From Simmondsia chinensis (taxonomy: Eukaryota; Streptophyta; Magnoliopsida; Caryophyllales; Simmondsiaceae): a stretch of 64,000 bases of DNA. Shown here in pieces: positions 21,302 to 33,509 of the stretch. A program made the translations under genes and the position numbers. Position 1 is the first letter of the stretch, and the number at the start of each line of letters is the position of its first letter. The notes under the pieces are model-generated. The model saw only the letters and a list, made by a program, of their open reading frames with translations, was not told the DNA's origin and searched no databases. Location: positions 12,702,320 to 12,766,319 of the forward strand of contig JAGTTD010000007.1 of assembly GCA_018398585.1 (NCBI GenBank). Reading direction: 5' to 3'.

Positions 21302-23665
21302 TGTTGGCAAAATCATATGAATTTGTTGAAAAATAAACTCTGATGCCGACTATTGGGTTCACAGTTCTCAACTATGGTCACAACAATAGGCACCTATTAG
21401 AGCACTTAGAGTAGGAGACTCTTCTCTTTACCTAAGCCCCCAATCGAAGAGTCACGCTTCGTGACACCTCACGTGCGAGAGTTCCCGGGAATAGGCTTAT
21501 CTCTATAAACCGTTTGCCCTAATACTGATTGTTGGGATGAATTTCAAAAAATTCTCCCTAAAGTTTACGCACCGGAACAGGTTTAGAATTCATAATTCTA
21601 AACCTAGGTTTGATTTAAAATTCTTAATTCCAAATCTACTGACTTAAATTCATAATTTAAATCATAATTTCAAATCTACAGGCCTTTTACTCTAATACAT
21701 TCATAACAATACATAAACTTAAACATGTATAATAACGAATACTGTAAATAAATAGAAAAGCGAAACTAAAAGAAGAAGGAAAGAAAAAACATACCTGAAA
21801 TTGCTCCAATAAAAAGAAAAACCAGAAAGAGAATAATATTCATCGAAACCGAGACCCCGAGACCTTCTACGCAATAACCTCGAACTGCCCGGAGGGTGGG
21901 CTCCGAAAAATATTAAACTGGATCTCCGAAACAATTTCAGAAACCCTAAAGAATTATTTTTGACTCTAATGCCAAACCTCGGAACAACCCTCTATTTATA
22001 GAAATATTCCAGAGCGAAAAAATATAATTAAAATCGAAAAAGGATTGCACAGTTAACATCAAAACGCAGCGTTTTATTCAAAATAAGTTCAAAATGCCGC
22101 GTTTAGTAACAGTGCAATGGCCTCTATGGCCTGTCATCGAGTGCCAAGTGTCAGCGCACGATTCGACCCTGCCTGGGCACCCGGATGGCCCTTGTGGGCT
22201 TCCCAGCGCGCGACACATGTCGCGGACTGGTTGGTTGGATCCGGTTCACGCGGATCGCACTATGCAGGTACTAAAACGCGATTTTTTTTTTTTTGCTTTG
22301 TTTCTCACTTGTAAAAATTCATCTTATGAATTTTAATTTTTCAAAATTATTTTTTTTATAATTTTCAAATTTTATTCATCTTATGAATAATACTTGGCCA
22401 AATTAATTTACCCATCTTATGGATAAATAATTCATCTCATGAATTTTTTAATATTTTGCTAATGTTTTCCACATGAAAAATTCATCTTATGAATTTTAAT
22501 TTTTAAAAATTATTTTATTTTATAATTTTTAATATTTATTCATCTCATGAATAATATTTGGCAAAATTAATTTACCCATCGTATGGATAAATAATTCATC
22601 TCATGAATTCTTTAATATTTTTCCAATGGCAATAAAATACAGAGGCTTGCGTAGGGACCCCGGGGACAATTTAAATCTAGCTCCAAATTGGTTAAATTAA
22701 ATCATCTCATGATATTAATTTAATTACCATTTAATGAGACTTAATTCCACTAAATAAATCTCACTGCACTCCAGACTTAAATTATTTATTCGATATTTTC
22801 CTAATATACTGTATTGATGACAACAACCCCTCAACTAGATATCCATGACAAAGGATAAATATAACTACTACCATTATCCTTCGCACAGCTTCTCCATTAG
22901 TTACCGACTCGCCCCTCACTGAATAATTTTATACTTGAACATATTCACAGTATAAATTCAAAATGTCAAACACTTGGAATACTTTGGCCAAAGTTTCCGA
23001 ACCATTCTAATATTTGCGAATCAACTAAGGGGACATCTGTATCTCATAAAAGACTGTAGATTCCCTATTGAATACCTGATCCTTTGCTCACTTCACACCG
23101 CTACCCAGTGTACGTGGGATTTCAGCCATTCGTTTTAGACCTTACTTATAGCACACCAAAGTAACTAACGTTCCATGCACAAGTCCAAAATACCCTTAGA
23201 ATTTAGAGTCGCCGTTCAAACAGTGCAATGTGAATCACTCATCTCCGATAGTAGTCTAGAAATAAGTAATCCACATGGCCCAACTCAGTGTGTCAAACAC
23301 ACTAACCTAACACTTTTGGATCTCCATCCACATGATCGAGACAAGTCATCTAAAGTGTCACGTTATAGTCTTAGCATACAAGTGGTCCAAACTTGTCTTC
23401 AACTACAAGCCTTTCAAACAACAATACATATCATTTGTTCCAAGTTTATCTGTGGCTTAGTCTCATAAACCACTTAGAACAAATATGTAAATTGTAGTCT
23501 GAGGACTACACCCATCTCATGGATGCCTCTCGGAAGAAAATCAGATGCAGTATAAATGCTCAAATACACAAATTTAACTAGAAAACGACTGGAACTTCAA
23601 TTTTATTTATTAATTAAAATAATATATCCAGAATAAATCTGAATTTCAGGACACTGTTCCTAACA
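21302..23665 (-). repeat. 3' LTR of the copia element
   Basis: 2364 bp, direct partner of 33510-35887; sampled stretches differ by a few percent. It holds a TATA box (complement at 21993-22000), a GC-rich stretch around 22090-22260 whose open frames are not genes, and the palindrome cluster 22315-22713. Confidence 0.93.
22315..22713 (-). repeat. Cluster of short AT-CNN-AT palindromes in the copia LTR
   Basis: Perfect short palindromes with a 3-base centre. Examples are AAATTCAT-CTT-ATGAATTT (22315-22333), TTATTCAT-CTT-ATGAATAA (22372-22390), CCAT-CTT-ATGG (22412-22422), AATTCAT-CTC-ATGAATT (22429-22445), TATTCAT-CTC-ATGAATA (22537-22553) and ATCAT-CTC-ATGAT (22701-22713). The other LTR has the same set at about 34530-34935. 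Confidence 0.85.
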
Positions 23666-23682
23666 ATCTCCCACTTGTCCTA
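23666..23682 (-). other. Polypurine tract of the copia element
   Basis: On the - strand GGACAAGTGGGAGATT directly precedes TGTTAGGA of the LTR, a classic copia arrangement. Confidence 0.85.
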
Positions 23683-23699
23683 AATCCAATTTATGACAA

Positions 23700-24510
23700 A
23701 GTCCATACTCACCCCTTTTAAGTTTGAACTAGAAATCTACTGAGCATAACCCTTAGTGAGCACAATTAATCTATTGTGAAGTCAGCAATACAATACTGCT
23801 TGACATTCCCTTCACTAATGGCTCCCACTCCAAGGATAAAGACATACTTAGACGTCGAATGCCTATCATATTAATCTGACTGGAAGTTTTAAATTAGTAT
23901 AAACAACTGGAACCAGCTCATCACCTTGAAAGATCAACATACGATCCCTAGTTCTTCTCAAGAACTAGAGAAAACATTTCACTGCCACCTAGTCCATTGG
24001 ACCCAAATTAGACTAACACTTGCATACTATCCCATAGCATAGCAGACATCAAGTCTCGTGTACAACATGGCATACCTAAGGCTCCCACTGCCAAAGCATA
24101 TGGAATATTCCTCAATTGCTCCTCCTATTGAGGTATCCTAGAACACTACTCAAAGAGATAGGGACTCCATGCTATACCTTAACAACATCTTGTCAATATA
24201 AGTGGCTAAAGAAAGACCCAACATCCTACTCTTACAAACTCGCAGAAGCTTAATCCTAAGAGTAGAGCTGGCTTCTCCTATGTCTTTCATATTAAGCTAT
24301 CATGACAACCAAGTTTTTACAGCTAATGACACCCCTACATTATTCTCAATGAGTAGTATATCGTTGACATACAATACCAAGAAAGTCACTACTTTCTCTT
24401 AATGTCAGTTGTACACGCATGATTTGTGCAACTGATTGCACAAAACTAGAACACTTTATTGCTTCATTGTGGCTAAAAAGATCAAATTCAGTGCCACGGT
24501 CAACCACTAA
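23700..24510 (-). pseudogene. Copia RT C-terminal half and start of RNase H (broken)
   Basis: Translating the - strand gives FLVLYVNDILLIENNVG (the copia YVDD motif changed to YVND), KDIGEASSTLRIKLL, GLSLATYIDKMLLRYSM and YAMLYTRLDVCYAMG. These are the order and motifs of copia RT, with many stops. It continues into the end of chromovirus B at 24516. The missing N-terminal RT would lie on the other side, past 30239. Confidence 0.8.
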
Positions 24511-24515
24511 GGCTC

Positions 24516-24908
24516 TGTTAGGTTCCAATTAAAGATTGGAAGCCTCACCTTGTAGAGGAAGGATTTAAGATGAGAAGAGAAGTGAAAGGGGATGAGAAAT
24601 AGAGAAAGGGATGAGAAAATAGAGAGAATTTCAGAAGAAATTCAGTTTGTATTTCATTGAATGAATGAGATTACAAGCTAGGAGCTTATTTATAGTCATC
24701 TAGTTACAATGAATCAAGACCTAACCGCAATAACCGAACTTCCCGCCAATTCTGCAGCTGCACACCAACATTGACCTGCGGTTTGACCAACTACCCCTTT
24801 GGCGCCTAATATCGACTCAACCAACATTTAAAAATTACAACTCAACCTTGAGACCCTAAACAACCATTACAAACAGAAATCACAATTAAATTCTAACGAT
24901 TTATAACA
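24516..24908 (-). repeat. 3' LTR of chromovirus B
   Basis: 393 bp, tgttaggttcc to ttataaca. Partner of 29846-30239. Confidence 0.93.
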
Positions 24909-24924
24909 TTCCCTCCCTCTTGAG
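24909..24924 (-). other. Polypurine tract of chromovirus B
   Basis: CTCAAGAGGGAGGGAA on the - strand next to the LTR, identical to that of chromovirus A. Confidence 0.8.
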
Positions 24925-24937
24925 AAACTTCTTGTCC

Positions 24938-27900
24938 TCAAGAAGTGAAACTTGGAAATTGACTCTTAAGGAAATTGCAATTTTCCCAAGTCATCAAACT
25001 GTTGTTCAAGTTGCACCAAGTGACCAAAACCTCCTGCACAGTGCCGTGATCTTGCTGCAGCGTCCTCCGAGCCTTTACTGTAGCCGGCTGCAACTTCAGT
25101 ATCCCATTAGCTTCTGCAACAGGGTGCTCCCGGGCTGCTGCAGCTCCTCTTTTGACCTGCTTTTTGAGTAGGGACACGTGAAACACAGGGTGAATGTACG
25201 AGTGTGTAGGTAAGTCGAGCTTATAAGCAACATTGCCAATTTTCTCCAGAATTTTATACGGGTCAAAGTATCGGGCACTTAGCTTGACATTACGTCTGAC
25301 AGCCAAGGAAGACTGTCTATATGGTTGTAATTTAAGGTAGACCATGTCACCAACGTCATAGCTTTTGTCTACCCTTTTTTTAGCAGCGTAATACTTCATC
25401 CGAGCTCGAGCTTGATGGAGATTGTCTTTAAGTTCTTGCAACATTTTCCTCCTCTGCTGCACAAAAGTACCGGTGCTCCTCGGTTGTTGAAGCATCATAG
25501 GAGAGGGTGGAGAGTAGCCATACAATGCTTGGAATGGAGAAGTGCCAATGGATGTATGAAAGTGTGTATTGAACCAAAATTTGGCTAAGGACAGCCAACG
25601 GTTCCACTCCTTGGTCTTCAAGAAGACCATACTCCGCAAATACTGTTCTACACATTGGTTGACTCGTTCGGTTTGGCCATCCGTCTGAGGATGATATGAG
25701 GAACTGAGTGCCAACGTGGTGCCCATCAACTTAAACAACTCTCTCCAAAACGTGCTTGTGAAAATCTTGTCTCGATCGGACACAAAGGATTGAGGCAATC
25801 CATGTAATTTATATATGTTATCAAGGAAGATCCTTGCCAATTTTTCAGCGGTGATGGGTCGAGCAAGAGCAATGAAATGACTATACTTGGTGAAACGACC
25901 CACCACTACCCATATGACCTCCTTGCCTTCGGACTTCGGAAGTCCCTCAATGAAATCCATGCTAATGTGAACCCAAGCTCCCTCCGAAATGGGAAGAGGT
26001 TGAAGAAGTCCTTTGTAAAGAGGATCTCCCAACTTCGTTTGTTGACATACTTCACAAGACTTCACGTATTCACTTACATCTTTTTTCATACTCGGCCACG
26101 TAAAATATGCTTTGATTTGTTGATAGGTGCCTTCTACACCCTTGTGACCACCCCAAGCAGCATCATGCGAAGCCTGGATGACCATTTCTCTCAAATCAGT
26201 GGCTGAACCAACATACAACAGCCCACCGATACGAATTAGCCCCTGCTGCACAGCAATTCCAGTGTCTGCAACAGCGATATTTGCACCACGTGTGAGAGTA
26301 GCAGCGACCAGCTTTTCCTGAGCAAAAGGGTCATTCTCATAGGACTTGTGTAGCTCTTGTACCTAAGAAGGAATTACCACAGTTACAGCGGCACAGGTAG
26401 CCTGATTATCGTCCTCAAATTGCCTTGACAGTGCATCTGCTGTAGTGTTCTCCTTGCCACTTCTATATTCGATGTCGTAATCAAGGCCTAACATTTTCGT
26501 GAGGCCTTTCTTCTGAATCCTCGTCACGATATTTTGTTCAAGGAGATACTTGAGGCTTTGATGATCCGTTCGAATGATGAACTTATGACCCTCCAAGTAT
26601 TGCCTCCATTTCTCCACGGCTAAGAGGATGGCGAGATATTCCTTCTCGTATGTTGACATCGCTTGATTTTTAGGGCTAAGGGCTTGACTCAAGTAAGCAA
26701 TAGGCCTTCCTTTTTTGGTAAAGAACAGCCCCTATACCAGTAACACTTGCATCGGTCTCCAAAATAAACTTTCGGTAAAATCCGGCATCGCCAAAAGTGG
26801 GGCAGCACACATTGCGGCTTTAAGGGCTTCAAATGCGGCTTGAGATCTCTCGTTCCATGTGAAAGCATCCTTCTTCAAGAGCTCGGTCAAGGTTTTGGCA
26901 ATAGAACCATATCCCTTAATAAATTTTCTATAATAGCCGGTCAATCCCAAAAAACCCCTCAATTTCTTCAAGGTGAGCGGAATTGCCCATTCTTGCATTG
27001 CACGGATCTTGTTTGGATAAGTAGACACTCCCTCATGAGAGATGATATGACCCAAATACTCGAGTTTATCTTGCGCAAACGAACACTTGGACAACTTTGC
27101 AAAAAACTTGTGTTGTCGCATCAATTCAAACACTTGTCGGAGGTGAGTAAGATGAGCTTCATATGTCGAGCTATAAATCAGTATGTCATCAAAGAAAATG
27201 AGCACCGAATTCCTCAGAAAAGGTTTGAAAACATCATTCATGGCTGTTTGAAACGTGGCCGGAGCTTTGTCAAACCGAAAGGCATTACAACAAACTCGAA
27301 ATGGCCATGGTGAGTTTGGAAAGCTGTCTTGTAAATATCCGGCTCAAGGACCCTAATTTGATGGTATCCTTGCCTCAAATCCAGCTTTGAAAAGAAACAC
27401 GCCCCATGTAGCTCATCAAGCAAATCATCTATGATCGGGATGGGAAACTTATCCTTCACCGTGAGAGCATTTAACCGGCGGTAGTCAATACACATTCTAG
27501 CCGAGCCACCTTTCTTCTTCACAAGGATCACAGGTGAAGCGAAAGGACTATGGCTTGGTCTAATGAAGTTCATATTAAGAAGTTCCTCCACTTGCCTTTC
27601 TATTTCGGACTTTTGGCCGTGTGCGTAACAATAAGGCCTAATCTTCACCGGATCAGCATTTGCACGCAAAGGAATGGCATGGTCCACACTCCTTGGAGGA
27701 GGAAGACTCTTAGGTGGCTCAAAGATGTCACCAAATTCATTCACCAAGGCCTGCACTTCTGGTTGAAGTCCCAGCTGTAGCTCAACCGAGGCTATCATGA
27801 ACAAATGACCCATCCATTGTATTACCTTGTACACGTTTGCCATCAATAATCTTGAGTTGAGCTTCCTCTGACATGCCTTTCAAGGACACTTTGGTGCCAT

Positions 27901-29781
27901 GAACCTCGAATTCCAAGGTCATCTTGTCGAAATCAAACACAACCGGGTTGAAGGTCCTCATCCAATCCACCCCTAGCACCATGTCGCACCCTCCCAAAGG
28001 AAGAACTCGGAAATCAAAGGTGAAATGATGTTCTTGCATAGACCAAGGGAATGCTATGCACTTGTTGTGAATGGTTAAAGAATTTCCATCAGCCACCATC
28101 TCTTGCAAAGGATGAGTCTTTATAGTTTCATGCCCAACCTTCTTACTCAGCTTGGGATCGATGAAGCTATGTGTACTCCCACTATCGATGAGGATAATGA
28201 TGGAATGTTTACCATCCTTGCCTCTAATTTTGATAGTGTTATGAGCTCCACTACCGGTTAACGCCTTCATTGATATCTCCACTTCATCCTCACTCAATTC
28301 ATCTTGTGAAAGATCACTAACACTGTCACTTTCTGCAGCTGAATGCTCACTGCCTGATTCAGCTTCAACACGGGTCCCTTTAGCACACATTATTGCCTGT
28401 GATTTGCACCTGTGTCCTGGCTGATATGGCTGGTTACAACGATAGCAAAGCCTCACTGAGCTTCTGTCAACAGCACACTTGAATCCTGCACCAGAACCTG
28501 CGCTTGTACCTGCACCTGTTCTCGGTTGTGATCTGAATCTGCTGCCTGGCTGCTTAAACCTGTCACTCAGTTGAACATGAGTGGCTTCAATCAGTTTTGC
28601 CTTGTTATAAGCGCTTCACAAGGTCTTAGGACCAATGGCTTTCACCATATTCTTAATCCTAGGCTTTAATCCACTTATAAAGCAAGACACATAATATGAT
28701 TCGGCATCCTCGGGAGCTATAGTCAAAACGGCAAGCAAGTTGGCTCTTAAGTTCTCAAATATAAGCATGTACTCACTCACGGTTGAAATTTGTGATAATT
28801 TGTTAAAATTATCCACAATGTCCGTTGATTCCCCTTATCCATAACGTTCGCACATTTCCTCTACGAATTCGACCCAAGATAGATTCGGTTTGCTCTTCAA
28901 CAAACTGTAATACCACACCTCGTGGTCGCCATGGAGATGCACTGCAGCTAATTGGAGCTTTTCCTCATCCGGTATGTTGTAATACATGAAATACCGGTCA
29001 CACCTTCTCAGCCATGATTCCGGTAACTTGCCATCAAAAGGATCAATTTCAACCCTTGGTTGCCTGTAATTTCCCCCCCTACCACCAGATGTCATGTCAT
29101 TACTCATGGTTCTATGCTGATAATGTCGATCAGGAGGTCTGTTTAAATGATCGAGCTCATCAAAGTCATCACTGCGATGCTGAACTGAGTTCTGTGGTGG
29201 CCCGCAGTTGCGGTTGATATTCGAAGGTTCAGGTCTGTAATGTGCCAGCTCCGAGACTCGATTCTGATTGTCAACAACAAATTCTTGTGGCAAAGGTTGA
29301 TCTGCTGCTGATCTGATGTTAATTGAAGGTACTGCAGTGCCTGATCTGTCGGAGATTTGCCACGGTTCCTCACCAAAGTCTCGGTTCTGTTATCCTGTTC
29401 TTGCTGCTGATCGAAATCTTTTTCATAAAAAATCTGACTTGCCGGCTTCAAGATTGCTTCTATGCTTGATTCACCTCATTTATCAACCTGTTCTTGCAAT
29501 TTTTCAATCTTCTCCTCAATTTTTTGCAACCGTGACTCTTTATCCATCATCAAATTCAACATTTTCTGAATGCTGTCATGTTGCAGTTCAAACTTCAAAT
29601 CGAACTTCGCATTTTGCTGATCATTCTTAACATTCAATTGTTCTAACTTGTCATTCAATTCTTTGTGGTGATCGGATGCTGCATTCTCTCCAACATTGGT
29701 AACCGCAGCTGCAAAGTCCATAACAGCACCTGAAGCATTGGCACCACCAGCACCGGATCGAGTTCTCACACCTTCGATCAT
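24938..29781 (-). pseudogene. gag-pol polyprotein of chromovirus B (broken)
   Basis: Starts MIEGVRTRSGAGG at 29781. Gag coiled-coil and ESWLRRCDRYF capsid (28835-29781); knuckle CYRCNQPYQPGH and protease DSGSTHSFID (27782-28456); RT up to VMPFGLT (27238-27846) and FFDDIL (26732-27241); RNase H TDHQSLKYLL (26363-26692); integrase HDAAWGGH...CEVCQQTK, MDFIEG, TDGQTERVN and chromodomain-like tail VLVTW...SQFPSF in one open frame (24938-26251). Stops at 26363, 28616, 28835 and 29476. Frameshifts near 26715, 27265, 27815 and 29300. The integrase is the best preserved piece. Confidence 0.93.
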
Positions 29782-29831
29782 GTTTTTCTTAGATTTTGCC
29801 AGCCTCTATCAATCAATTGATTGTAGAACCA

Positions 29832-29843
29832 GCTCTGATACCA
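29832..29843 (-). other. tRNA-Met primer-binding site of chromovirus B
   Basis: TGGTATCAGAGC on the - strand, two bases inside the 5' LTR. Confidence 0.88.
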
Positions 29844-29845
29844 AT

Positions 29846-30239
29846 TGTTAGGTTCCAATTAAAGATTGGAAGCCTAACCTTGTAGAGGAAGGAGTTAAGA
29901 TGAGAAGAGAAGTGAAAGGGGATGAGAAATAGAGAAAGGGATGAGAAAATAGAGAGAATTTCAGAAGAAATTCAGTTTGTATTTCATTGAATGAATGAGA
30001 TTACAAGCTAGGAGCTTATTTATAGTCATCTAGTTACAATGAATCAAGACCTAACCGCAATAACCGAACTTCCAGCCAATTCTGCAGCTGCACACCAACA
30101 TTGACCTGCGGTTTGACCAACTACCCCTTTGGCGCCTAATATCGACTCAACCAACATTTAACAACTTACAACTCAACCTTGAGACCCTAAACAACCATTA
30201 CAAACATAAGTCACAATTAAATTCTAACAATTTATAACA
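29846..30239 (-). repeat. 5' LTR of chromovirus B, with promoter
   Basis: 394 bp. A TATAAATA box on the - strand lies at 30017-30024. Confidence 0.93.
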
Positions 30240-31530
30240 GGCTCCTGCTATGAACCTGTCAGGTGTCCTGACAATCCTCCCACTACACCTAAGCTTTCGT
30301 GTACTTGGAACATTCTTGTTCCTATTAGTAGGCACATCTAATGCTCCCACTATGACTTAAGTTGTGTGTAGCTGTTCAGAATTATTGTCATTTTCTTTTA
30401 AAACTATTTTATTTTCGTTTTGTAGCTTACTTGCAAAATCCTTCTCTAAGTATTTTGCATTGTATTTACAAAAGACCTTTTAAATCAAAAACTATAGAAA
30501 AAACCGTCCTTGTTCCTTTTATTTGTAAGACCATTCTACTGCGGTGTAACCGAAGCAGAAAGCTGAGATCTCATCTCATCTCATTTTGCAGTTAGGAAAC
30601 TCACCCGAAAAATATTCACAACTTCGATCTGATCGAAGTGACTTAATTTGTTTATCTAATTGCTTTTCAACTTCAGCTTTGTACTCTTTGAACTTTTCAA
30701 AAGAGTCCGATTAATGTCTAACTAGGTAAACATATCCATGCCTTGAGTAATCATCACCAAACGTGAATAAGTACTCATACCCACCTCCTGCCTGAATATG
30801 TGTTGGTCCACATACATCTATGTGAACCAACTCAAGCAAGTCACCAACCCTGTTGCCTTTACTTTTAAAGACAGAATTGGTCACTATTCATTCTATGCAG
30901 AATTCGCAAATTGGTAATGATCTCAAGTCCAAAAACTCTATCGGTCCATCTTTCACCAGTCTTTGAATTCTATTCGAATTAGTGTGACCTAAACGTTGGT
31001 GCCATGTATAAGCAATATCACATCCAGGGTGTTTTCTTTTAGAAGACTGAACAAGTGAACTTACGTTAAATTCATTTAAACAATTATCATAGTTTTGATA
31101 AGGAAATAACATGAATAAACAATTCATTCATGTACATTTGCAAATAAACAATTTATTTTTCATATACATATAAACAATCTTTTAAAACAAAACTCTATCA
31201 CTAAAGACTAAGCTAACATCTCCTATACTTAAGACCACTATTATTGTACTGTGCCTGACCATCAGGTACAACACCCATCGTCTAGTCTTTAGCCTAGTTT
31301 GAGCTCCTGTAACATATTACAGACTTGGTCAGTTGAACCTGAGTCCACTCACCAGGAATCGGGTGAACTCACAACTACACAAGACTCAAATCAGTGAGAT
31401 ATCAACACACCTTTACCAAATGGCTTAGCAGTCTTTGTGGGAAGAGTAGCTATATACTTAGTGTAGTTTCTTTTCCAGTGGCCTAGTTTTCTTGCAAAAG
31501 AAACACTTTTCTTTTGTTGACTTTCTTATG
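30240..31530 (-). pseudogene. Copia gag knuckle, GAG-pre-integrase and integrase (broken)
   Basis: Read leftward on the - strand. Near 31510 CFFCKK starts a CCHC-like knuckle with a frameshift. 30888-31127 is a GAG-pre-integrase finger with TWHQRLGHTNSNRIQRL and CEFC. About 30840-30610 is the integrase core, with HIDVCGPTHIQAGGGYEYLF, DDYSRHGYVYLV and FEKFKEYKAEVEKQ. Near 30260 CSGRIVRTPDRFIAG is the linker before RT, where chromovirus B cut in. Several stops. The protease is not clearly recognisable. Confidence 0.75.
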
Positions 31531-32214
31531 GACTTGGTTGCCACAATAGCAACCTTACTCTTGTGAGTAATAACCAAGTCTAACTTATTTTTTAAGGCAA
31601 AGTAATTTGGTTCAATGAGTACATTATGTATTTAAAAAAACAAGCAAAGTTCACCAGCCGTATCCATATAAAATACTTGTAAATACAAACATATGTGTAA
31701 TTATCAAACAAGAGTCATGTATAATGCAGTGATATATATATTCTTTCAATTTAGCATACACAATAAGTCATATATCTACCAAACTGTACTATCATGCATA
31801 CAATGATGACCCAAACGCACCACTTCTTACTCCCCGGCAGCGGGGTCGCACAAAGCTAGTTAACCCGTTTTTCTTGCAACTCTTACTAAACATGATTAAC
31901 TCACCACTATACCTTAGTCTTTAACATGACACAACAGAGCTCCTTGGGGAGGCTAATGCATCACGCTAGTCAAGTGTAAACCATTACCTAAACCTCCATA
32001 CAAATACACGAAATACTCCACTGTAGCGTGGTCGCATCGCTTCTTTGCACTTTGATTTATCCTAAAGAAGTCTAACCCTGTAATCTGTAAACCGACATCC
32101 TCCATGGGGAGGTCTATCGATCTACTATACTGTTAGACCGGTAATGGAGACCGTGAGGTTACAACAATTGAAAACTCGCTCCCACTTGATTTTTATAACC
32201 CGTGGTTTTTAATT
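31531..32214 (-). other. Copia gag/leader region, no recognisable frame
   Basis: Gag should lie here but no open frame survives. Two diverged direct copies of a roughly 200-bp segment are visible, about 31830-31960 and 32020-32120, sharing gcgtggtcgca / gcggggtcgca and ggggaggct / ggggaggtct. A polypurine-like complement (ctcccacttga) occurs at about 32180. Confidence 0.4.
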
Positions 32215-33130
32215 AACTTGCATTTACAACCTGGATTATCACATAATCCCCTTTAGAATCTCATTCTAAAATTAACCAAAATTAATTAATTTATTTATTC
32301 AAAAATACTATCGTTTTTAAGCATAGATTATCTAATAATCTCGCATTAGAAATCTCATTCTAAAACCAATTAATTAATTAATTAATTTTAATTAAAATAA
32401 TACCAATATTTAATTTAGATTATCGCATAATCTATATTTCAAAATCTAATTCCAAAATTAAATTAAAATAATTTCATTTAAAATAGTAGCGATTTGCGCT
32501 TAGACTATCCCATAGTCTATTTGAGAATCCTATTCTAAAATTAAACAAGCTTAGACTATCCAATAGTCTACTTTAGAATCTCATTCTAAAATTTAATTAA
32601 CAAAATTTAACTTTTATTTTTAAAATAAAGTTTAACTTAGACTATCTTATAGTCTATTTCAGAATCTTATTCTAAAATAATTTTAAATAACTTTTATTTA
32701 AAATACACGGATTTACAACTTAAATTATCTCATAATTTAATTTAGAATCTCATTCTAAAAGAAAATTAATTAATAAAATAATTAACTTAATCATTATGTA
32801 AATCAGTATTGACGTCTTTAGGTCCCAAAATTAAAAAAAAAAAAAATTTTTTACTGTTGTTGACGTCAGCGTGACATTAGTGCCTGAGGTTAGCGTCAGC
32901 CTGATGCTAACAAAACGCGTGAGAAATTTTTTTTTTATTTTAATTTTAAAATAAATTGAATTTAATCTCATAAATCAATTTTATCTGATTTCGTATAAAA
33001 TAATTAAATCTAATCCCATTAGATCAATTTTATCCAATATATAAAAAATATTTAAATCTAATCTTATTAGATCAATTTTATCTGATTTCGTAAATCATGA
33101 CTGAGAACGTATAATCTTATTATACGAATA
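32215..33130 (-). repeat. Array of short palindromes in the copia leader
   Basis: Spaced perfect palindromes with a 3-base centre: GGATTAT-CAC-ATAATCC (32233-32249), TAGAAT-CTC-ATTCTA (32253-32267), TAGACTAT-CCC-ATAGTCTA (32501-32519), TAGACTAT-CCA-ATAGTCTA (32552-32570), TAGACTAT-CTT-ATAGTCTA (32638-32656), TAAATTAT-CTC-ATAATTTA (32721-32739), ATCTAAT-CCC-ATTAGAT (33008-33024), ATCTAAT-CTT-ATTAGAT (33056-33072) and CGTATAAT-CTT-ATTATACG (33109-33127). Arms differ but the core is always AT-CNN-AT. Smaller AGAAT-CNN-ATTCT units alternate with the larger ones. Non-coding. Confidence 0.88.
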
Positions 33131-33495
33131 ACACAATCGCAAATTTATAGGCTATTTTGAATTAACGATTAATTCGTTAACGATTTAAACAATTTAAATC
33201 ATCCCCATAAACTATCTAGCTAAGTATTAACTCTTTTAACCGATTTAAACAATTTAAATTGATACTTTAAAGCAATCTAAATAACAATTAGCTACTTTAA
33301 CAATTTAAATCATGAATACAAACAATAATTTTAATTAACTGTTAATTCTTTATTGATTTAAACAATTTAAATCAAATCGTCAAATTAAACTTAATTTCCT
33401 TTCTTAATAAAATCTCTATTTTATTAAATCGCAAATCTATTTATTTCGAATTTATTATACCTAGTCATGTATATTATGAATGTAATCAGAGGCTG
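33131..33495 (-). other. Copia 5' leader next to the primer site
   Basis: AT-rich, with repeated ttaacgatttaaacaatttaaat blocks. No coding frame. Confidence 0.5.
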
Positions 33496-33507
33496 GCTCT
33501 GATACCA
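33496..33507 (-). other. tRNA-Met primer-binding site of the copia element
   Basis: TGGTATCAGAGC on the - strand, two bases inside the 5' LTR. Confidence 0.88.
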
Positions 33508-33509
33508 AC

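Larger units (their letters stand above)
24516..30239 (-). mobile_element. Chromovirus B: Ty3/gypsy (Reina-like) inserted in the copia RT region
   Basis: 5724 bp, LTRs 24516-24908 and 29846-30239 differing by roughly 2-3% by eye. It is flanked by GGCTC at 24511-24515 and 30240-30244, a clean 5-bp duplication. It has an initiator Met primer site at 29832-29843 and a polypurine tract at 24909-24924. It has the same family, orientation and gene plan as chromovirus A but different breaks. Confidence 0.95.

Noticed and set aside
22094..22336. Open frames in a GC-rich stretch
   Set aside because: They lie inside the copia LTR, overlap each other in different frames and carry no recognisable domain.
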